Shown: in pieces, positions 49,423 through 57,980 of the stretch
How the letters are laid out: each line of letters opens with the position of its first letter
Position numbering within the stretch: position 1 is the first letter of the stretch
Origin: Microbacterium sp. 70-16
GTDB taxonomy: Bacteria > Actinomycetota > Actinomycetes > Actinomycetales > Microbacteriaceae
Reading direction: 5' to 3'
DNA length: 64,000 nt
Assembly (NCBI RefSeq): GCF_001898315.1
Contig: NZ_MKTQ01000028.1
Coordinates: 234,763 to 298,762, forward strand
Position numbers and translations under genes: made by a program
The notes under the pieces: model-generated
Told to the model about the DNA's origin: nothing
Database searches by the model: none
Seen by the model: only the letters and a program-made list of their open reading frames with translations

Positions 49423-49782
49423 ATGGAGTTGCAGACCAAGCACGTGTACGACGAGGCATCCCCCGGCGACGGATACCGGGTGCTCACCGACCGGTTGTGG
49501 CCGCGGGGACTCTCGAAGGAGCGCGCCCACCTCGACGAGTGGGCGAAGGAGCTCGCCCCCTCGACCGAGCTGCGGACGGCGTTCCATCACGAGGGTCTGC
49601 CGTGGCCCGAGTTCGAGCAGCGCTTCCGCGCCGAACTCGCCGCCAACCCCGAGCTCGCCGAGCGCGCGGCAGCCTGGGCAGAGCACGACGTGGTCACGCT
49701 GCTGTACGGGTCGCACGACGCGCAGCACAATCAGGCGGTCGTGCTGCAGGAGGTGCTGGAGGCGAGGGCCGAGGGTCGCTGA
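49423..49782 (+). CDS. DUF488 family protein
   Basis: A 119-residue protein: YRVLTDRLWPRGLSKERAHL, DEWAKELAPSTELRTAFHH, then VVTLLYGSHDAQHNQAVVL, the conserved pattern of DUF488. The family is uncharacterised but resembles a nucleic-acid or nucleotide-binding fold and is common in actinobacteria. The track ORF runs 1 kb further upstream over the SDR gene; the ATG at 49423 is the natural start, although ATG 49381 is possible. Confidence 0.82.
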   Translation: MELQTKHVYDEASPGDGYRVLTDRLWPRGLSKERAHLDEWAKELAPSTELRTAFHHEGLPWPEFEQRFRAELAANPELAERAAAWAEHDVVTLLYGSHDAQHNQAVVLQEVLEARAEGR

Positions 49783-49864
49783 CCCGGCATCCGCTCGCCT
49801 TCATCGGTTCCGATACGCGGCTCGCGGGCCGTCACATGGGACGGACGAAGCTCGCCCACGCGCG

Positions 49865-50653
49865 TCACCCCGGCCCGAGGATGAAGTTCCACGTCCCCGC
49901 GGCGACGGCGGATGCCACGGCTACGGCCGAGATCGCCGCGCCGATCGCGACGAGGGCCCACTCGCGTCCGCCGAAGCGCGACTCGCGCGCCCACGTGCGT
50001 CGCCCGGGGGCGCCGAATCCGCGGGCCTCCATCGCGGTCGCGAGCTTCGATCCGCGCCGGATCGAGAGCACGAGCAGGGCGAACGCCATGCCGACGAACC
50101 GGCGCACACGCCCCCGGTCGGCGACACCCCGCGCCCGGCGCGCAAGCTCGAGCGCGCGCCAGTCGTCGAGGAAGAGCCCGACCATCCGCAGCCCGGCGAG
50201 CGCCCCGAGCACGAATCGCGCGGGCAGCCGCACGATCTGCGCGAGACCGTCGGCGAGATCGGTCGGGTCGACCGTGACGAACAGCACGACCGACGGCAGC
50301 GCGACCGCGAGCACGCGGAACAGCGTCGCGACCGCAAGTGTCAGCGAGCCCTCGCTGATGCGGATCACGAACCACTCGACGTACACCTGACCGGATGCCT
50401 CGCCGTACAGCGCGATCGTCAGCGCCGTCAGCGGCGCCGCGATCCACACCGGCAGCGTGCGCAGCCAGAACTCGCGCCAGCCGAGCCCCGCGAACAGGAA
50501 CAGCAAGCTCTCGAGCACAAGCGCCACCGCCGCCGACACCCAGTCGAGCGTCAGGATCAGTGGCAGCGCGATCAGCGCGCTCGCGGCGAGCTTCGCGACG
50601 GGGTTGATCCCCGCGACCACCCCGGTGCGCGCACGCGTGTCGAGCAGGGTCAT
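49865..50653 (-). CDS. ykoC: ECF transporter transmembrane (T) component
   Basis: A 262-residue membrane protein with five to six helices. The cytoplasmic coupling region has the ECF-T alanine-arginine motifs ALELARRARGV and TAMEARGFG. It transmits ATPase motion to the S component. Its ATG overlaps the ATPase stop by four bases in a three-gene operon governed by a TPP riboswitch, which makes it the YkoC-like part of a hydroxymethylpyrimidine/thiamine transporter. Confidence 0.9.
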   Translation of the reverse strand: MTLLDTRARTGVVAGINPVAKLAASALIALPLILTLDWVSAAVALVLESLLFLFAGLGWREFWLRTLPVWIAAPLTALTIALYGEASGQVYVEWFVIRISEGSLTLAVATLFRVLAVALPSVVLFVTVDPTDLADGLAQIVRLPARFVLGALAGLRMVGLFLDDWRALELARRARGVADRGRVRRFVGMAFALLVLSIRRGSKLATAMEARGFGAPGRRTWARESRFGGREWALVAIGAAISAVAVASAVAAGTWNFILGPG

Positions 50654-52146
50654 GTCGCCGCCCCCAGCACGAAGCGCCGCGCCTGCAGCGCGCGCACGAC
50701 GGCGTCGTCGTGCGTGATCGTGACGATCGCGACGCCGTCGTCGCGCAGCGCGGCGAGCATCGCGACGAGCTCGGCCCAGGTGCGGGCATCCTGCCCGAAC
50801 GTCGGCTCGTCGAGCACGAGTACGCGCGGCGCCGTCGCGAGGGCGGCCGCGACTGTCAGCCGCCGCTTCTCACCGCCCGACAGCGTGTACGGGTTGGCGC
50901 GCGCGAGCGGCGCAAGCCGCAACCGCTCGAGCAGTTCGCCGACGCGCGGCGCAATCACGTCGTCGGTCAGCCCCAGCGCGCGCGGACCGACCTCGAGCTC
51001 TTCGCGCACGGTCTTCGCGAGCAGCTGATGCTCGGGGTCCTGGAACACCATCCCGATGCGCGTCAGCAGCTCGCGTGACCGCCACGCGATCGGCGACCCT
51101 CCGGCGTCGCCGGCGAGAACGGATGCCGCGGTCACCTCCCCCGCGGCCGCCGGCAGCAGCCCCGCCAGCGTCAGCCCCAGCGTCGACTTGCCGGCGCCAT
51201 TCGCGCCCACGATCGCGAGCGCCTCACCCGCCCGCACCTCCAGATCGATGCCCGACGCGACCGGCACACCGCGCACGCGCGCGACCGCGAGATCCCGCGC
51301 GTCGAGCAGCACCTCGCCGCCGACAGAAGAACCCGCAGGCCCCAAACCACCCACAGACCTCAAGCCACCCACAGAAGCCGGAACCACCGGCGGAATCCCC
51401 GGCACCCACACCCCGGCATCCGCCAGCTCGGCACCGCGCTCACCGAGCACCGCCTCCGGCGACCCGTCGGCGATCACGCCGTCGGGCCCGATCACGATGA
51501 CGCGGGTCACGAGCGGCAGCCACACCTCGACGCGGTGCTCGACGACGACGAGCGACGCGCCGGTCTCGTCGAGCACGCGCTCGACGGCACCACGCACTTC
51601 GGCGACGCCGCCCGGGTCAAGGTTCGCCGTCGGCTCGTCCAGCAGCAGCAGGCCGGGCCGCATCGCGAGGGCGCCTGCGAGCGCGAGCCGCTGCTTCTGC
51701 CCGCCCGACAGCGCCTTGGTCGGCCGGTCGAGCGGGACGTCGAGCCCGACGGCATCCAGCGCCCAGCGAACCCGAGGCCAGATCTGCTCGCGCGGCACCC
51801 CGAGGTTCTCGCACCCGAACGCGACGTCGTCGCCCACGCGCGCGAGGATCATCTGCGCGTCGGGGTCTTGCAGCACGAGTCCGCTGCGTCCGCGGGATGC
51901 CGCGGCGAGCGCGCCGTCGACGAGCAGCTCGCCGTGCGACTCGCCCTCGTCTTCACCGCCGAGCACGCCCGCGAGTCCCTGCAGGAGCGTCGACTTGCCC
52001 GCGCCGGAGGCGCCGAGCAACAGCACGCGCTCACCGGGCTCGATGTGGAACGAGACGTCGCGCAGCGCCCATGCCCGCCGCGACGCGTGGCGCCAGCCCC
52101 AGCCGTGCGCGTCGACAGACGCCGGCGCGACGGACTCCACCCGCAC
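50650..52146 (-). CDS. ykoD: ECF transporter dual ATPase
   Basis: A 498-residue fusion of two ABC ATPases. The first has Walker A LLGASGAGKSTLLQG, signature LSGGQKQRLALAGA and Walker B LLLLDEPTANLD. The second has VGANGAGKSTLGLTL, LSGGEKRRLTVAAAL and LVLDEPTFGQD. A Gly/Ser/Val-rich linker joins them. The GTG at 52146 follows the ykoE stop by seven bases; the longer track start lies over ykoE. It powers thiamine-precursor uptake with YkoE and YkoC. Confidence 0.92.
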   Translation of the reverse strand: MRVESVAPASVDAHGWGWRHASRRAWALRDVSFHIEPGERVLLLGASGAGKSTLLQGLAGVLGGEDEGESHGELLVDGALAAASRGRSGLVLQDPDAQMILARVGDDVAFGCENLGVPREQIWPRVRWALDAVGLDVPLDRPTKALSGGQKQRLALAGALAMRPGLLLLDEPTANLDPGGVAEVRGAVERVLDETGASLVVVEHRVEVWLPLVTRVIVIGPDGVIADGSPEAVLGERGAELADAGVWVPGIPPVVPASVGGLRSVGGLGPAGSSVGGEVLLDARDLAVARVRGVPVASGIDLEVRAGEALAIVGANGAGKSTLGLTLAGLLPAAAGEVTAASVLAGDAGGSPIAWRSRELLTRIGMVFQDPEHQLLAKTVREELEVGPRALGLTDDVIAPRVGELLERLRLAPLARANPYTLSGGEKRRLTVAAALATAPRVLVLDEPTFGQDARTWAELVAMLAALRDDGVAIVTITHDDAVVRALQARRFVLGAAT

Positions 52147-52153
52147 GCCCGGG

Positions 52154-52798
52154 TCAGACCAGCGCGCGGCGCTCGCGCCCCGAGGCGAAGCGGTCGAGCG
52201 CGCCCGTTGCGGCGAGGCCCCGCGCGAGCACCCACGACAGGCCACCCGCGATGACGGCGCCCGAGACGACTGTGCTGATCAGGTAGACGGTCGTGAACGT
52301 GGCATCCGCCCCCGCGTACCAGAGGATCAGGTTGTTGATGCCGCCGGCGAACGCCGCAGCGGCACCGGCGACCAGCGCGACCGGCAGCGACCACGCCCGG
52401 TAGAGGAAGAGCAGGAAGATGATCTCGGCGCCGAGGCCCTGAACAAGCCCCGCCTCGATCGTGAGGAAGCCGCCCCACTGGTTGCCGACGAGCGCCGAAA
52501 CGACCGCGGCGAGCGTCTCGACGTAGATCGCGGCGCCGGGCTTGCGAATGATGAGCGCCCCGAGCACGCCCGCAAACAGCCACGGCCCGTCGAGCAGGCC
52601 CTGCAGGCCCGGCAGCAGTGGGTCCAGCAGCGCCTTGGGTCCGAGATAGCCGAAGTTCCAAAGCAGGAAGATCAGGCCGGATGCCACGCCGATGACGCTG
52701 GCGACGACGATGTCGACGATGCGCCAGCGCAGGCGACCGAGGGCCGAGTTTGCGGCAGACGTGGGCCGAACGGTGGATGGGGACGCAGATGCGTGCAT
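52154..52798 (-). CDS. ykoE: ECF transporter substrate-binding (S) component, YkoE family
   Basis: A 214-residue membrane protein with six hydrophobic segments. WRIVDIVVASVIGVASGLIF and the segment around YVETLAAVVSALVGNQWGG match the YkoE family of thiamine/HMP-specific S components. It is first in the operon, directly behind a TPP riboswitch, with AGGGAGGAG before the ATG at 52798. Confidence 0.92.
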   Translation of the reverse strand: MHASASPSTVRPTSAANSALGRLRWRIVDIVVASVIGVASGLIFLLWNFGYLGPKALLDPLLPGLQGLLDGPWLFAGVLGALIIRKPGAAIYVETLAAVVSALVGNQWGGFLTIEAGLVQGLGAEIIFLLFLYRAWSLPVALVAGAAAAFAGGINNLILWYAGADATFTTVYLISTVVSGAVIAGGLSWVLARGLAATGALDRFASGRERRALV

Positions 52799-52808
52799 GT
52801 TCTCTCCT

Positions 52809-52892
52809 CCCTGCGCCGGCATGATCCGGATCAGGTTCGACGGTCGAAGCGTGGTTCGCTTCCTCTCAGCCCGGCTCACCGGACTCCCGTGG
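52809..52892 (-). promoter_or_regulatory. TPP riboswitch (THI element)
   Basis: On the minus strand the leader reads ACGGGAGTCCGG, then GGGCTGAGAGG, then GAACCTGATCCGGATCATGC and CGGCGCAGGGAGG: all canonical blocks of the thiamine pyrophosphate aptamer in order. The Shine-Dalgarno of ykoE follows immediately, so TPP binding probably blocks translation initiation. Confidence 0.95.
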
Positions 52893-52933
52893 TTGTGTCG
52901 TTGAGTATAGCTGTGACCGGGTAGTTTTGGCGG

Positions 52934-54466
52934 GTGACCATGGAAGACGCGCCACCATCGTCACGTCGCGCGCGCCGTGAGCAGGCTGTCGCCACCGGCG
53001 AGATCGACGCACCGACGGGCACGGGCACGGATGCCTCCGACGCTGACACCCCCGACACCGACATCCTCCGCGCGGACGACGCCGTAGCATCCGTCCTTCG
53101 ACCCACACCCACATCTGCCCCGGCCGGTCGCGTCGCTCTCGGCTGGATCGACGAGGACGCCGTCGCCGCGCGTCTCTCGCCGCAGGATCTGACCAGCTCG
53201 ACGCATCCGTACGCGGCCGCCTACCCCGACCTGCTGGCCCGCCGCCCGCGCCGTTCACCGGTGCGAGCGGGCGTCGTCGCGCCGGTGCTCGGCACGCTCG
53301 GCCTGCTCGGCGCGTACGCCGCGACGACGCTGCTGTGGCCGCTGTACGCGGTCGCACCCGCCGTGGAGACCGTCGCGATCGCCGACATCACCTCCCCTGC
53401 GACGGCCGTCGTGTGGCCGACCGAAGGCTCGGCCGCGATCGGCGTCGCCGGCTTCGACGGATCACCCGCAACGACGACGGATGCCGTGCCGATGGCGAGC
53501 ATCACGAAGCTTGTGACGGCGCTCATGATCGTCGAGGAGCTGCCGCTGTCCGTCGGCGAGAGCGGGCCTGAGTTCTCGTTCACCGCGCGCGATCGCCAGA
53601 CGTATTACAACTACCTGGCGGCCGACGAGTCGGCGCTGAATGTGCCGGTCGGGGGAACGCTGACGGAGTATCAGATGCTCCAGGGCATCCTGATCGGCTC
53701 TGCCGGAAACTACACCGACCACTTGGCGAGCACCATCTGGCCCACCGACACCGTCTTCGCCGCGGCGGCGACGAACTGGCTGTCACGGCACAATCTGACC
53801 GGCATCACCGTCGTCGAGCCGACGGGAATCGAATCGGCCAACGTCGCCGACCCCGCCTCACTCATCACCCTCGCCCGGTATGCGATGGCCGATCCGGTGA
53901 TCGCCGAAATCGTGCGCACACCGTCGGTGACCCTGCCGGGAGCCGGCGAGGTCGTCAACACGAACGACCTGCTGGCCGATCCCGAAGTCGTGGGGCTCAA
54001 GACCGGCACGCTCTACGGCGCCTACAACCTGCTCGCCGCGAAGGAGATCACCGTCGGCGACACAACCGTGCGCGTCTACGCGACGGCGCTCGCCCAGACC
54101 AGCGATGAGGCCCGCGACAGCGAGACGGCGAGGTTGCTGAGCGACGTCGCGGCCGAGGTCGCGCAACCGCGCGTCCTGCCGGCCGGCACCATCGCCGGTG
54201 TCGTGACGACCGCGTGGGGCGCGACGGCGAACATGGTGACGGATGACGAGGTGTCGCTGCTCCTGTGGAACGGCGCGACCGCCGCGGTCACGAGCGACCT
54301 CGCGCTCGGCGATGCGCGCGAGGCGAACGACACCGTCGGCTCGATCAGCACGAAGGGCCCGCTGGGCACGGCATCCACCGGCGTTCACCTCACGGCCGAC
54401 ATTCCGGGGCCGGATGCCCTCTGGCGCCTCACCCACCCACTCGAGCTCTTCGGCCTCGTCGACTGA
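52934..54466 (+). CDS. Membrane-anchored D-alanyl-D-alanine carboxypeptidase-like serine hydrolase
   Basis: A 510-residue protein. An N-terminal ~110-residue Asp/Thr-rich cytoplasmic part is followed by one membrane helix (VAPVLGTLGLLGAYAATTLLW), then an extracytoplasmic penicillin-binding fold: SxxK in MASITKLV, SxN in GSAGNYT and KTG in GLKTGTLYG. The Ser and Lys are intact, so low-molecular-weight PBP activity on peptidoglycan is likely. GTG 52934 and ATG 52940 are both possible starts. It is divergent from ykoE. The long cytoplasmic tail is unusual for DacA-type enzymes. Confidence 0.85.
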   Translation: MTMEDAPPSSRRARREQAVATGEIDAPTGTGTDASDADTPDTDILRADDAVASVLRPTPTSAPAGRVALGWIDEDAVAARLSPQDLTSSTHPYAAAYPDLLARRPRRSPVRAGVVAPVLGTLGLLGAYAATTLLWPLYAVAPAVETVAIADITSPATAVVWPTEGSAAIGVAGFDGSPATTTDAVPMASITKLVTALMIVEELPLSVGESGPEFSFTARDRQTYYNYLAADESALNVPVGGTLTEYQMLQGILIGSAGNYTDHLASTIWPTDTVFAAAATNWLSRHNLTGITVVEPTGIESANVADPASLITLARYAMADPVIAEIVRTPSVTLPGAGEVVNTNDLLADPEVVGLKTGTLYGAYNLLAAKEITVGDTTVRVYATALAQTSDEARDSETARLLSDVAAEVAQPRVLPAGTIAGVVTTAWGATANMVTDDEVSLLLWNGATAAVTSDLALGDAREANDTVGSISTKGPLGTASTGVHLTADIPGPDALWRLTHPLELFGLVD

Positions 54467-54720
54467 GCCCGCCAGCAGCCCCGCGACCGCCGGGGCACGA
54501 GTCCCGTCGACAGCAACGCGATCATCGCGCCGAGGATCACGAGCGCGCGCTTCGCACCGTGCCCGAGCGGCACGACCCGCTGCACCGACTGCCGCAGCGT
54601 GACCGCGATGATGTCGGGCGACTGCACGTAGCGCTGCAGCGGGGCCCACGGCCCCTGCACGAGCACCGCGTCGCAGGTGGCAGGCTGGAGGGTGTCGGCC
54701 GGAGCCGGCGCCTCGCCCAC
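54385..54720 (-). pseudogene. Unrecognised small membrane-protein fragment
   Basis: The minus-strand frame of 111 residues reads TLQPATCDAVLVQGPWAPLQ, then a basic stretch and one hydrophobic segment (ALVILGAMIALLSTGLVP), then runs on top of the serine-hydrolase 3' end as Arg/Ser-rich sequence. The first ~85 residues look protein-like and the remainder looks like antisense noise, so it is probably a truncated gene or a short single-helix protein with a spurious tail. I do not recognise a family. Confidence 0.35.
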
Positions 54721-54735
54721 GACCGGAGGTCACTC

Positions 54736-55626
54736 ATGCAGCAGCGCCACATCGGAGAGTTCACCGTCTCGGCGATCGGTCTCGGCGGCATGCCGATGTC
54801 GATGAACGGCGACAATGAGTTTCCCGACCACGAGACGGCGATCGCGACCGTCCATGCCGCGCTGGATGCCGGGGTCACACTCATCGACACGGCCGATATC
54901 TACGCGCCCTCGTGGGATCTGATGGGTCACAACGAGCGGATCGTGCGGGATGCCCTGGCATCGTGGGACGGGGATCGCTCGGGCATCCTCGTGACGACCA
55001 AGGGCGGGATCACGCGCACCGCTGAGAAGGACTTCGGTCGCGACGGATCGCTCGCGTACCTGCGCAGCGCCGTCGAGCGCTCGCGCGAGAACCTCGGCGT
55101 CGACGTCATCGACCTGTACCAGTACCACCGACCCGACCGGTGGATGGTCTACGGCGAGATCATCAAGAACCTGGCGACGCTGAAATCGGAGGGACTGATC
55201 CGCGCGATCGGCATCTCGAACGCGAGCGTCGAAGAGATCGCCATCGCGCAGGAGGTGCTCGGCGAGGGCGAGCTTGTCAGCGTGCAGAACGAGTTCTCAC
55301 CGCGGCATCCGGGTAGTTACGACGAGCTGCGCTACTGCCACGATCGCGGCATCGCGTTCTTGCCGTGGAGCCCCCTGGGTGGCACGGGTGGCGGCGGCCG
55401 CACGATCGGCGAGCGGTTCGGCGTGTTCCGCCAGATCGGCGACGCGCACGGCGTGAGCCCGCAGCAGGTCGTCCTGGCGTGGGAACTGTCGCTCAGCCCC
55501 GTCGTCGTGCCGATCCCCGGCGCGCGGCGCCCGGCATCCATCACCGACTCTGCACAGGCGGCCGACCTCGCGCTGAGCGACGACGAGCTCGCCCGCTGCT
55601 CGGTCGCCGTCGGACTCGAGGTCTGA
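54736..55626 (+). CDS. Aldo/keto reductase
   Basis: A 296-residue TIM-barrel oxidoreductase from the ATG at 54736 with a CGGAGG site. Catalytic residues lie in TLIDTADIYAPS (Asp, Tyr), LVTTKGGITR (Lys) and DLYQYHRPD (His); NADPH binding is in VPIPGARRPASITDS. It is distant from the reductase at 41617. The substrate is unknown. The track ORF begins earlier, inside the serine-hydrolase gene. Confidence 0.9.
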   Translation: MQQRHIGEFTVSAIGLGGMPMSMNGDNEFPDHETAIATVHAALDAGVTLIDTADIYAPSWDLMGHNERIVRDALASWDGDRSGILVTTKGGITRTAEKDFGRDGSLAYLRSAVERSRENLGVDVIDLYQYHRPDRWMVYGEIIKNLATLKSEGLIRAIGISNASVEEIAIAQEVLGEGELVSVQNEFSPRHPGSYDELRYCHDRGIAFLPWSPLGGTGGGGRTIGERFGVFRQIGDAHGVSPQQVVLAWELSLSPVVVPIPGARRPASITDSAQAADLALSDDELARCSVAVGLEV

Positions 55627-55685
55627 GGGGCGGCCGCGCGGGCGATGTCTGAGGCGCGGCCGCGCGCGTCAGGGCGATGGCCCGG

Positions 55686-56717
55686 TCAGACGCGACGGTA
55701 GGTCGCGACCATCGGGCAATCGAAGGGATCGCGTGCGGCAAGCCCCACGCGGTTGAGGTAGTCGATCACGATCGCGTAGGAGCGTCCGAGCGACGTCTCG
55801 ACATACGGCACGCCCAGCGTGGCGCACTGTTCGCGCACGATCGTCCGCGCGTGGGAGAGGTACGGGCGCGGCATGTTCGGGAACAGGTGGTGTTCAACCT
55901 GGTAGTTCAGCCCGCCCATGAGCCACGTCGCCCACCAGCCGCCGCGGATGTTGCGGGACGTGCGCACCTGCTTGCTGAAGAAGTCGAGCTTCGCATCCGG
56001 GGCGATGATCGCCATGCCCTTGTGGTTGGGCGCGAACGAGGCCCCCATGTACACACCGAAGACGGCCAGCTGGACACCCGCGAACGCGAACGCCATGCCG
56101 ATCGGTAGGAAGACGAAGACGGGGACGACGAAGATCGAGAAGCGCAGTACCAGCAGGCTGATCTCGATCCAGCGACCCTTGACCTTCTCGCGGCTGGCGA
56201 GGTGACGGAAGGCGAGCGCGTGCAAGTTGAGACCCTCGAGTGTCAGCAGCGGAAAGAACAGCCACCCCTGCCGCTTCGTGATCCACCGGCGGAGGCCGCG
56301 GGCGCTCGCGGCATCCTCATCGAGGAACGAGATCGTGTCGATCTCGATATCGGGGTCCTTGCCGACCTTGTTGGGGTTGGCGTGATGGCGGGTGTGCTTC
56401 GTTGTCCACCACGAGTAGCTCATGCCGACGACCCCGTTGGCGAGCAGGCGCGCGAGCCGGTCGTTGCCGGGTCCGGAGGAGAGGATCTGCCGGTGGGCTG
56501 CTTCGTGGCCGAGGAAGGCGACCTGCGTGAACAGGATGCCGAGGGCGCCGGCGATCAGCAGTTGGAACCAGCTGTGCCCGAACAGGATGAAACCCGTGAT
56601 GCACCCGGCGAAGCCGAGAGCGAGGGCGGTGCCGACGATCGCGTAGAACCACGGGGTACGTCGCAGCAGGCCCATCTCGCGGACGACCTGTGCGACATCG
56701 GTGAAAGCGCGGGTCAA
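55686..56717 (-). CDS. Fatty-acid desaturase
   Basis: A 343-residue membrane di-iron enzyme with the three His boxes: GHEAAH, HTRHHANPNK and QVEHHLFPNMP, the last being the Q-x-x-H-H type of front-end/linoleoyl-CoA-like desaturases. No fused cytochrome b5 is seen. About four membrane helices lie between the boxes. It inserts a double bond into acyl chains for membrane fluidity. The only start in frame at the expected position is TTG at 56717, without a strong ribosome site, so translation may be weak or controlled. Confidence 0.9.
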   Translation of the reverse strand: MTRAFTDVAQVVREMGLLRRTPWFYAIVGTALALGFAGCITGFILFGHSWFQLLIAGALGILFTQVAFLGHEAAHRQILSSGPGNDRLARLLANGVVGMSYSWWTTKHTRHHANPNKVGKDPDIEIDTISFLDEDAASARGLRRWITKRQGWLFFPLLTLEGLNLHALAFRHLASREKVKGRWIEISLLVLRFSIFVVPVFVFLPIGMAFAFAGVQLAVFGVYMGASFAPNHKGMAIIAPDAKLDFFSKQVRTSRNIRGGWWATWLMGGLNYQVEHHLFPNMPRPYLSHARTIVREQCATLGVPYVETSLGRSYAIVIDYLNRVGLAARDPFDCPMVATYRRV

Positions 56718-56760
56718 GTGCGGGAACTCTGCTGTGCCCGCGTACGTCTGCCGGACGGGT

Positions 56761-56776
56761 CCGAGGCGAGCCTCGG
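56761..56776. promoter_or_regulatory. Leader hairpin upstream of the desaturase
   Basis: CCGAGGC-GA-GCCTCGG is a perfect 7-bp inverted repeat about 45 bp upstream of the TTG start. It could be an operator or an RNA structure relevant to cold or membrane control. Confidence 0.4.
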
Positions 56777-56964
56777 TAAGTGACGAAGAGATGATCTGCC
56801 CCCGGATGTTCGGGGCCCTGAGGCCGAGAAGCCATGGGCTGCTGCCGATCGCTGTGGCCTACCGTACGGGCAACGACATGGCCGGCGCGGCATGAAGGCG
56901 GATTGAGGGCGAATCCTCAGGACCGCCGGCCGCCGACCACCGCCGACTCGAGGTCTGAGGGGGT

Positions 56965-57534
56965 CTACTGCTGCCGGGGAAGCACGGTCAGCACGCGTTG
57001 CACGTGCTCGCGGAACTCGGCCATGAAGCCGCGGAGGAACTCTTCGGTGCTCGGGTTGTGCACCGTGCCGTCGGCCGCGAAGACCTCTGGCGAGAAGGTG
57101 ATGTAGGCCTCCGGCGCGGTCATCTGGCGGGCGTTGCAGAAGCTGAGCACACCGCGCAGACTCTGCTGGGCCACCGCCGTGCCGATCTGACCGATGGATG
57201 CCCCGATGACAGCAGCGGGAATGTGGTCGAAGGAGTTCTGCCCCCACGGGCGGGAGGCCCAGTCGATCGCGTTCTTCAGGCCACCGGGGATGGAACGGTT
57301 GTATTCGGGGGTCACGAACAGCACGGCATCCGAGGTCTCGATCGCGTGCTTGAGGGCGACCGCCGCCGCCGGGTAGTCGGCGTCATAGTCCGGGCTGTAG
57401 AGCGGGAGGTCCCGGATCGGGATCTCGGTGAACTCGAGGTCGTCGGGCGCGAGTCGGATCAGCGCCGACGCGAGCACCCGGTTGATCGAGGTCGAGGAGA
57501 GGCTCCCGACGAAGTATCCGACCTTGTACGACAT
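56965..57534 (-). CDS. NADPH-dependent FMN reductase
   Basis: A 189-residue flavodoxin-like protein with the FMN phosphate loop in FVGSLSSTSINRVLASA and VTPEYNRSIPGGLKNAIDW, the family signature. It reduces FMN, azo compounds or quinones using NADPH. The ATG at 57534 has GGGAG upstream; the longer track ORF adds an unlikely tail. It is the last chromosomal protein gene before the tRNA boundary. Confidence 0.9.
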   Translation of the reverse strand: MSYKVGYFVGSLSSTSINRVLASALIRLAPDDLEFTEIPIRDLPLYSPDYDADYPAAAVALKHAIETSDAVLFVTPEYNRSIPGGLKNAIDWASRPWGQNSFDHIPAAVIGASIGQIGTAVAQQSLRGVLSFCNARQMTAPEAYITFSPEVFAADGTVHNPSTEEFLRGFMAEFREHVQRVLTVLPRQQ

Positions 57535-57643
57535 GTTGTTGCTCCCATCGCTGCGGTCCTGACCGGACGTGTGGCCAGTATGCGTCGCCGCCGCGCGGCG
57601 CACCAGCCCCTTGGGGTTGGACTTCGCGCGCGCGGCCCGGCAC

Positions 57644-57700
57644 GAAGTTGGCGCAACACGCGGCTACCCCCGTGGAGTTCTCGCGTGTCGCGCCAACTTC
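57644..57700. repeat. Long palindrome upstream of tRNA-Ser
   Basis: Arms GAAGTTGGCGCAACACGCG and CGCGTGTCGCGCCAACTTC pair over 19 bp with a single mismatch around a short loop, in the gap between the FMN reductase and the tRNA. It shows the same architecture as the other elements with unrelated arms. Confidence 0.75.
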
Positions 57701-57746
57701 TTGGCGCTGCAAGCCTCGCGCACCCTCGGCGCGTGCTTTCGAGCGA

Positions 57747-57779
57747 CCGCTGGATACCCTGGCATCCAGCGGTGTTTTT
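57747..57779 (+). terminator. Rho-independent terminator upstream of tRNA-Ser
   Basis: CCGCTGGAT-ACCCTGGC-ATCCAGCGG is a perfect 9-bp stem followed by TGTTTTTC. On the plus strand it would stop read-through from the left into the tRNA gene. Confidence 0.65.
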
Positions 57780-57811
57780 CGCACCCGCGCGCGTGTCGTA
57801 AGATAGACGAC

Positions 57812-57902
57812 GGTGACGTGTCCGAGCGGCCGAAGGTGCAACTCTCGAAAAGTTGTGTAGGGTAACCCCCTACCGTGGGTTCAAATCCCACCGTCACCGC
57901 CA
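57812..57902 (+). tRNA. tRNA-Ser (anticodon CGA)
   Basis: A 91-nt class II tRNA. Acceptor GGTGACG pairs with CGTCACC, discriminator G, and CCA is encoded. The anticodon stem CAACT/AGTTG encloses CTCGAAA, so the anticodon is CGA (57846-57848), reading UCG. A long variable arm (TAGGGTAACCCCCTA) and GTGGG-TTCAAAT-CCCAC T-arm complete the fold. Chromosomal genes lie to the left and the accessory region starts right after the 3' end, as at tRNA attachment sites. Confidence 0.97.
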
Positions 57903-57914
57903 GAAAAACACCAT

Positions 57915-57942
57915 ATCAGCGCTCCTTTCGAGGGGCGCTGAT
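57915..57942 (+). terminator. Hairpin directly after tRNA-Ser
   Basis: ATCAGCGCTCC-TTTCGA-GGGGCGCTGAT forms an 11-bp stem with one G-U pair, 12 bases after the tRNA CCA. The T content after it is modest. It probably ends the tRNA transcript. Confidence 0.5.
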
Positions 57943-57950
57943 TGGCGTTT

Positions 57951-57980
57951 GGGTAAAGAATGGGTATGAATTCTTTACCC
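57951..57980. repeat. AT-richer inverted repeat at the island edge
   Basis: GGGTAAAGAAT-GGGTATGA-ATTCTTTACCC is a perfect 11-bp inverted repeat. A shifted pairing (GAATGGGTA with TACCCATTC) is also possible, so two alternative hairpins compete. Its composition is unlike the flanking chromosome. Confidence 0.55.

Noticed and set aside
48259-49782. 507-aa ORF as a single gene containing DUF488
   Set aside because: The first 388 codons are antisense to the SDR gene; only the last 119 residues match a family.
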